Assembly (NCBI RefSeq): GCF_001942495.1
Contig: NZ_MKZS01000001.1
Location: 771,128-820,175, forward strand
DNA: 49,048 nucleotides
Source: Moorena bouillonii PNG
GTDB lineage: Bacteria; Cyanobacteriota; Cyanobacteriia; Cyanobacteriales; Coleofasciculaceae
Direction of reading: 5' to 3'
Under the pieces are notes generated by a model that was given only the letters and a program-made list of their open reading frames with translations, ran no database searches and was not told the DNA's origin. The position numbers and the translations under genes were made by a program. Positions 47,205-49,048 of this stretch are shown here, one piece after another. Numbering within the stretch: the first letter of the stretch is position 1; each line of letters starts with the position of its first letter.

Positions 47205-48921
47205 GTTTAATACACTTGTCACAGCTTTTCCCTTAACTATTACCAACTCCCCTAGTCTTTCCCGAGCAGCTAAAGTGAGCACCCAATCCTTTAATTCTAA
47301 CCCACTGCGCCAGTGGTTAACTCGCTTTTCCCTATCCCTAGGCTTGAGTCTAGTATCTACATTCAGTGCAATTCCTGCCCTAGGAGCAGAGCGAATTACT
47401 TTCTTCGTTTCTCCCTTTGGACAATTTAATATAGGGATTGAAGACTTGGAAATTTTTGCTAAAGATGGCACAATGACAAGGCAATTTGCCTATTATGCCA
47501 ACTTTGCTACACCAACACAATTAGCAGCACTGCGGATTCTACTAAATAGTCGATTTAATATTTCTCCCAGATATGTTTATTTGTTCACTCGCTTACCGGT
47601 GGGTAAAACCTTACTGCGCCGATTAGGGAATGTCATAAAAGCAGATTTTAATCGCAATGGTTTCTATCCTTTACGGGGTGCTTTGATTTCCGCAGCTTCT
47701 GATCCAGAAGGCTTGAGCGTTATTAATGTATTGCGTAAATTTTCCCTAGAAACTATTTACCTGGATGTGGAACTAATTTCTGATGTTACTGATGAGCTAT
47801 CACGGCTCTTTGTGGTAAATAATGTTGTCTTTAGTGCCATTAAAAATCGGGCACAAATACAGACAAAAAGCTCAACATCGTTTAATTTCTCAGCACAAGC
47901 AGATCTCAGGAATTCTGGAGGAATAGGTTGGCGTAAAGAAACCTTTGAGGTTTATAACTCTGAGCGTCAAGCTTCGTTTCCGGTTGATATTTATCTACCT
48001 AAGTCTTCAGACCAAGGAGGAATAAGAGGCTCGATTCCAACTCTGGTTATCTCCCATGGTTTGGCTTCAGACCGCAATACCTTTGCCTATCTAGCGCAAC
48101 ATTTAGCATCTTACGGTTTTGCGGTGGCGGTGCCGGAGCATATTGGTACTAGTTCCGAACGGATTAATCAAATCTTTGCTGGCTTCGCAACTCCCCTCAA
48201 TCCTACTGCGATCATCCATCGTCCTCTCGATGTGAAGTATTTGTTAGATGAACTTTCGGCTAAAGCTAATTCTGACCCGAGTAAGTTTGGCAAGCTCAAT
48301 CTAGAAGAGGTGGGAGTAATTGGTCAATCCTTCGGAGGCTATACTGTTCTTGCTCTAGGAGGGGCTAAGCTCAATTTTGAACAGCTTACTAGTGACTGTG
48401 ATGCTGCTCGACAAAACAATTCATCTTTGGATGTATCCCTGCTACTCCAGTGTCGAGGTACTCAACTACCCCCAGAAGACTATAATTTGGGAGACGAACG
48501 GGTAAAAGCGGTGATTGCTGTTAATCCGCTCAGCAACCCGATCTTTGGTGAAACCGGGATGTCACAAATTCAGGTTCCGGTCATGATGGTTTCAAGTATC
48601 AGAGACATCTTCGCGCCACCTGTAGAACAACAAATTACCCCCTTCAGCTGGCTAACTACCCCAGAAAACTATCTAGTGGTGACAGAAGCAGGTACTCACT
48701 TTTCCTACCTGGGTGGAGCAGGAGAGGGTGTCTTACCGGTTCCACCTGAATTGATTGGGCCAGATCCTGCGATCGCTCGTCCTTACCTGATGGCACTTAG
48801 TACTGCTTTTTTCAAAACCTATATTGCTAAACAACCCCAATATGCTTCCTATCTCAGTGAGTCCTATGTCAAAGAGATTAGTCAAGACCCATTGAATCTG
48901 TTTTTGCTCAAGTCTTTTTGA
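47203..48921 (+). CDS. Secreted DUF1400/alpha-beta hydrolase
   Basis: A signal-peptide-like segment (LTRFSLSLGLSLVSTFSAIPALGA) precedes a DUF1400 domain (ERITFFVSPFGQFNIGIEDLEIFAKDG), typical of cyanobacteria. An alpha/beta hydrolase follows: the oxyanion region is VISHGLASDRNTFAYLA, the nucleophile elbow is GQSFGGYT, and a His lies in TEAGTHFSYL. The protein probably acts as an esterase or lipase in the periplasm or outside the cell; the substrate is unknown. I chose the ATG at 47203 over the TTG at 47158 because the latter reads back through the tnpB remnant. The first 30 residues ahead of the signal segment are unusually long. Confidence 0.85.
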   Translation: MFNTLVTAFPLTITNSPSLSRAAKVSTQSFNSNPLRQWLTRFSLSLGLSLVSTFSAIPALGAERITFFVSPFGQFNIGIEDLEIFAKDGTMTRQFAYYANFATPTQLAALRILLNSRFNISPRYVYLFTRLPVGKTLLRRLGNVIKADFNRNGFYPLRGALISAASDPEGLSVINVLRKFSLETIYLDVELISDVTDELSRLFVVNNVVFSAIKNRAQIQTKSSTSFNFSAQADLRNSGGIGWRKETFEVYNSERQASFPVDIYLPKSSDQGGIRGSIPTLVISHGLASDRNTFAYLAQHLASYGFAVAVPEHIGTSSERINQIFAGFATPLNPTAIIHRPLDVKYLLDELSAKANSDPSKFGKLNLEEVGVIGQSFGGYTVLALGGAKLNFEQLTSDCDAARQNNSSLDVSLLLQCRGTQLPPEDYNLGDERVKAVIAVNPLSNPIFGETGMSQIQVPVMMVSSIRDIFAPPVEQQITPFSWLTTPENYLVVTEAGTHFSYLGGAGEGVLPVPPELIGPDPAIARPYLMALSTAFFKTYIAKQPQYASYLSESYVKEISQDPLNLFLLKSF

Positions 48922-48970
48922 TTCTCCCGATCTCCCGACCTCACAGGGGTAGGTTTTTTACATTTGGGTC

Positions 48971-49012
48971 GGGAGTCGGGAATCGGGAATCGGGAATCGG
49001 GAATCGGGAATC
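48971..49012. repeat. Heptanucleotide tandem array GGGAATC, six units
   Basis: GGGAGTC followed by five GGGAATC units runs from 48971 to 49012, then GGGAAAA. It is downstream of the DUF1400 hydrolase gene. Confidence 0.93.
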
Positions 49013-49048
49013 GGGAAAAGCGGGAAATGGGGAGAATTATCCCGGAAA

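Overview
The window reads as chromosome of a large-genome filamentous, gliding cyanobacterium, probably marine and Moorena-like. Supporting signs are the HIP1 octamer (GCGATCGC), a CcsB/CcsA-type cytochrome c biogenesis protein, a Mg-type HemB, a PatA/CheY/CheW/MCP type IV pilus operon beside hmpF, giant PAS/GAF hybrid kinases, KGK and pentapeptide proteins, and many intergenic heptanucleotide arrays and small inverted-repeat elements. The genus is inference from style, not from a marker gene. No rRNA, tRNA or CRISPR array was seen.

Region 1 (1-11.4 kb) is an accessory conflict-type locus. It holds a 5'-partial TPR-nSTAND ATPase, a coiled-coil/inactive-STAND protein, a MoxR AAA+ ATPase, a membrane-anchored Calx-beta/vWA protein, an FGE-sulfatase-fold protein with a large N-terminal domain, an orphan membrane protein, and a converging two-gene unit of Trypco1-type protein plus cytosolic trypsin-like protease. 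The trypsin's C-terminal helical domain aligns without gaps to the N-terminus of the inactive-STAND protein, which suggests they dock. An IS4-family element sits exactly at the MoxR/vWA junction with a 10-bp target duplication. Removing it restores a 4-bp ATGA overlap. Repeat elements have inserted in frame in the nSTAND gene and upstream of the FGE gene. HIP1 is nearly absent here (1 site) but frequent in the rest of the window (18 sites).

Region 2 (11.7-23.4 kb) is mainly housekeeping and envelope genes: hemB, a DnaJ/proline-repeat/pentapeptide fusion, a small membrane protein, a DUF1574 (SGNH-like) plus MBOAT acyltransferase pair, ccsB, an acidic-repeat KGK protein and tilS.

Region 3 (23.5-32.5 kb) is the motility block: hmpF diverges from pilG-pilH-pilI-pilJ (hmpA-D-like), followed by an MlaE permease as in Synechocystis slr1041-slr1045. 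No CheA kinase is encoded in the window.

Region 4 (32.7-49 kb) holds an M1 aminopeptidase with HEAT repeats, two histidine kinases, an ABC1/UbiB-family kinase, small membrane proteins, a YkvA-domain protein with internal repeats, a tnpB remnant and a secreted DUF1400 alpha/beta hydrolase. Intergenic spaces are rich in period-7 tandem arrays and small hairpin elements.
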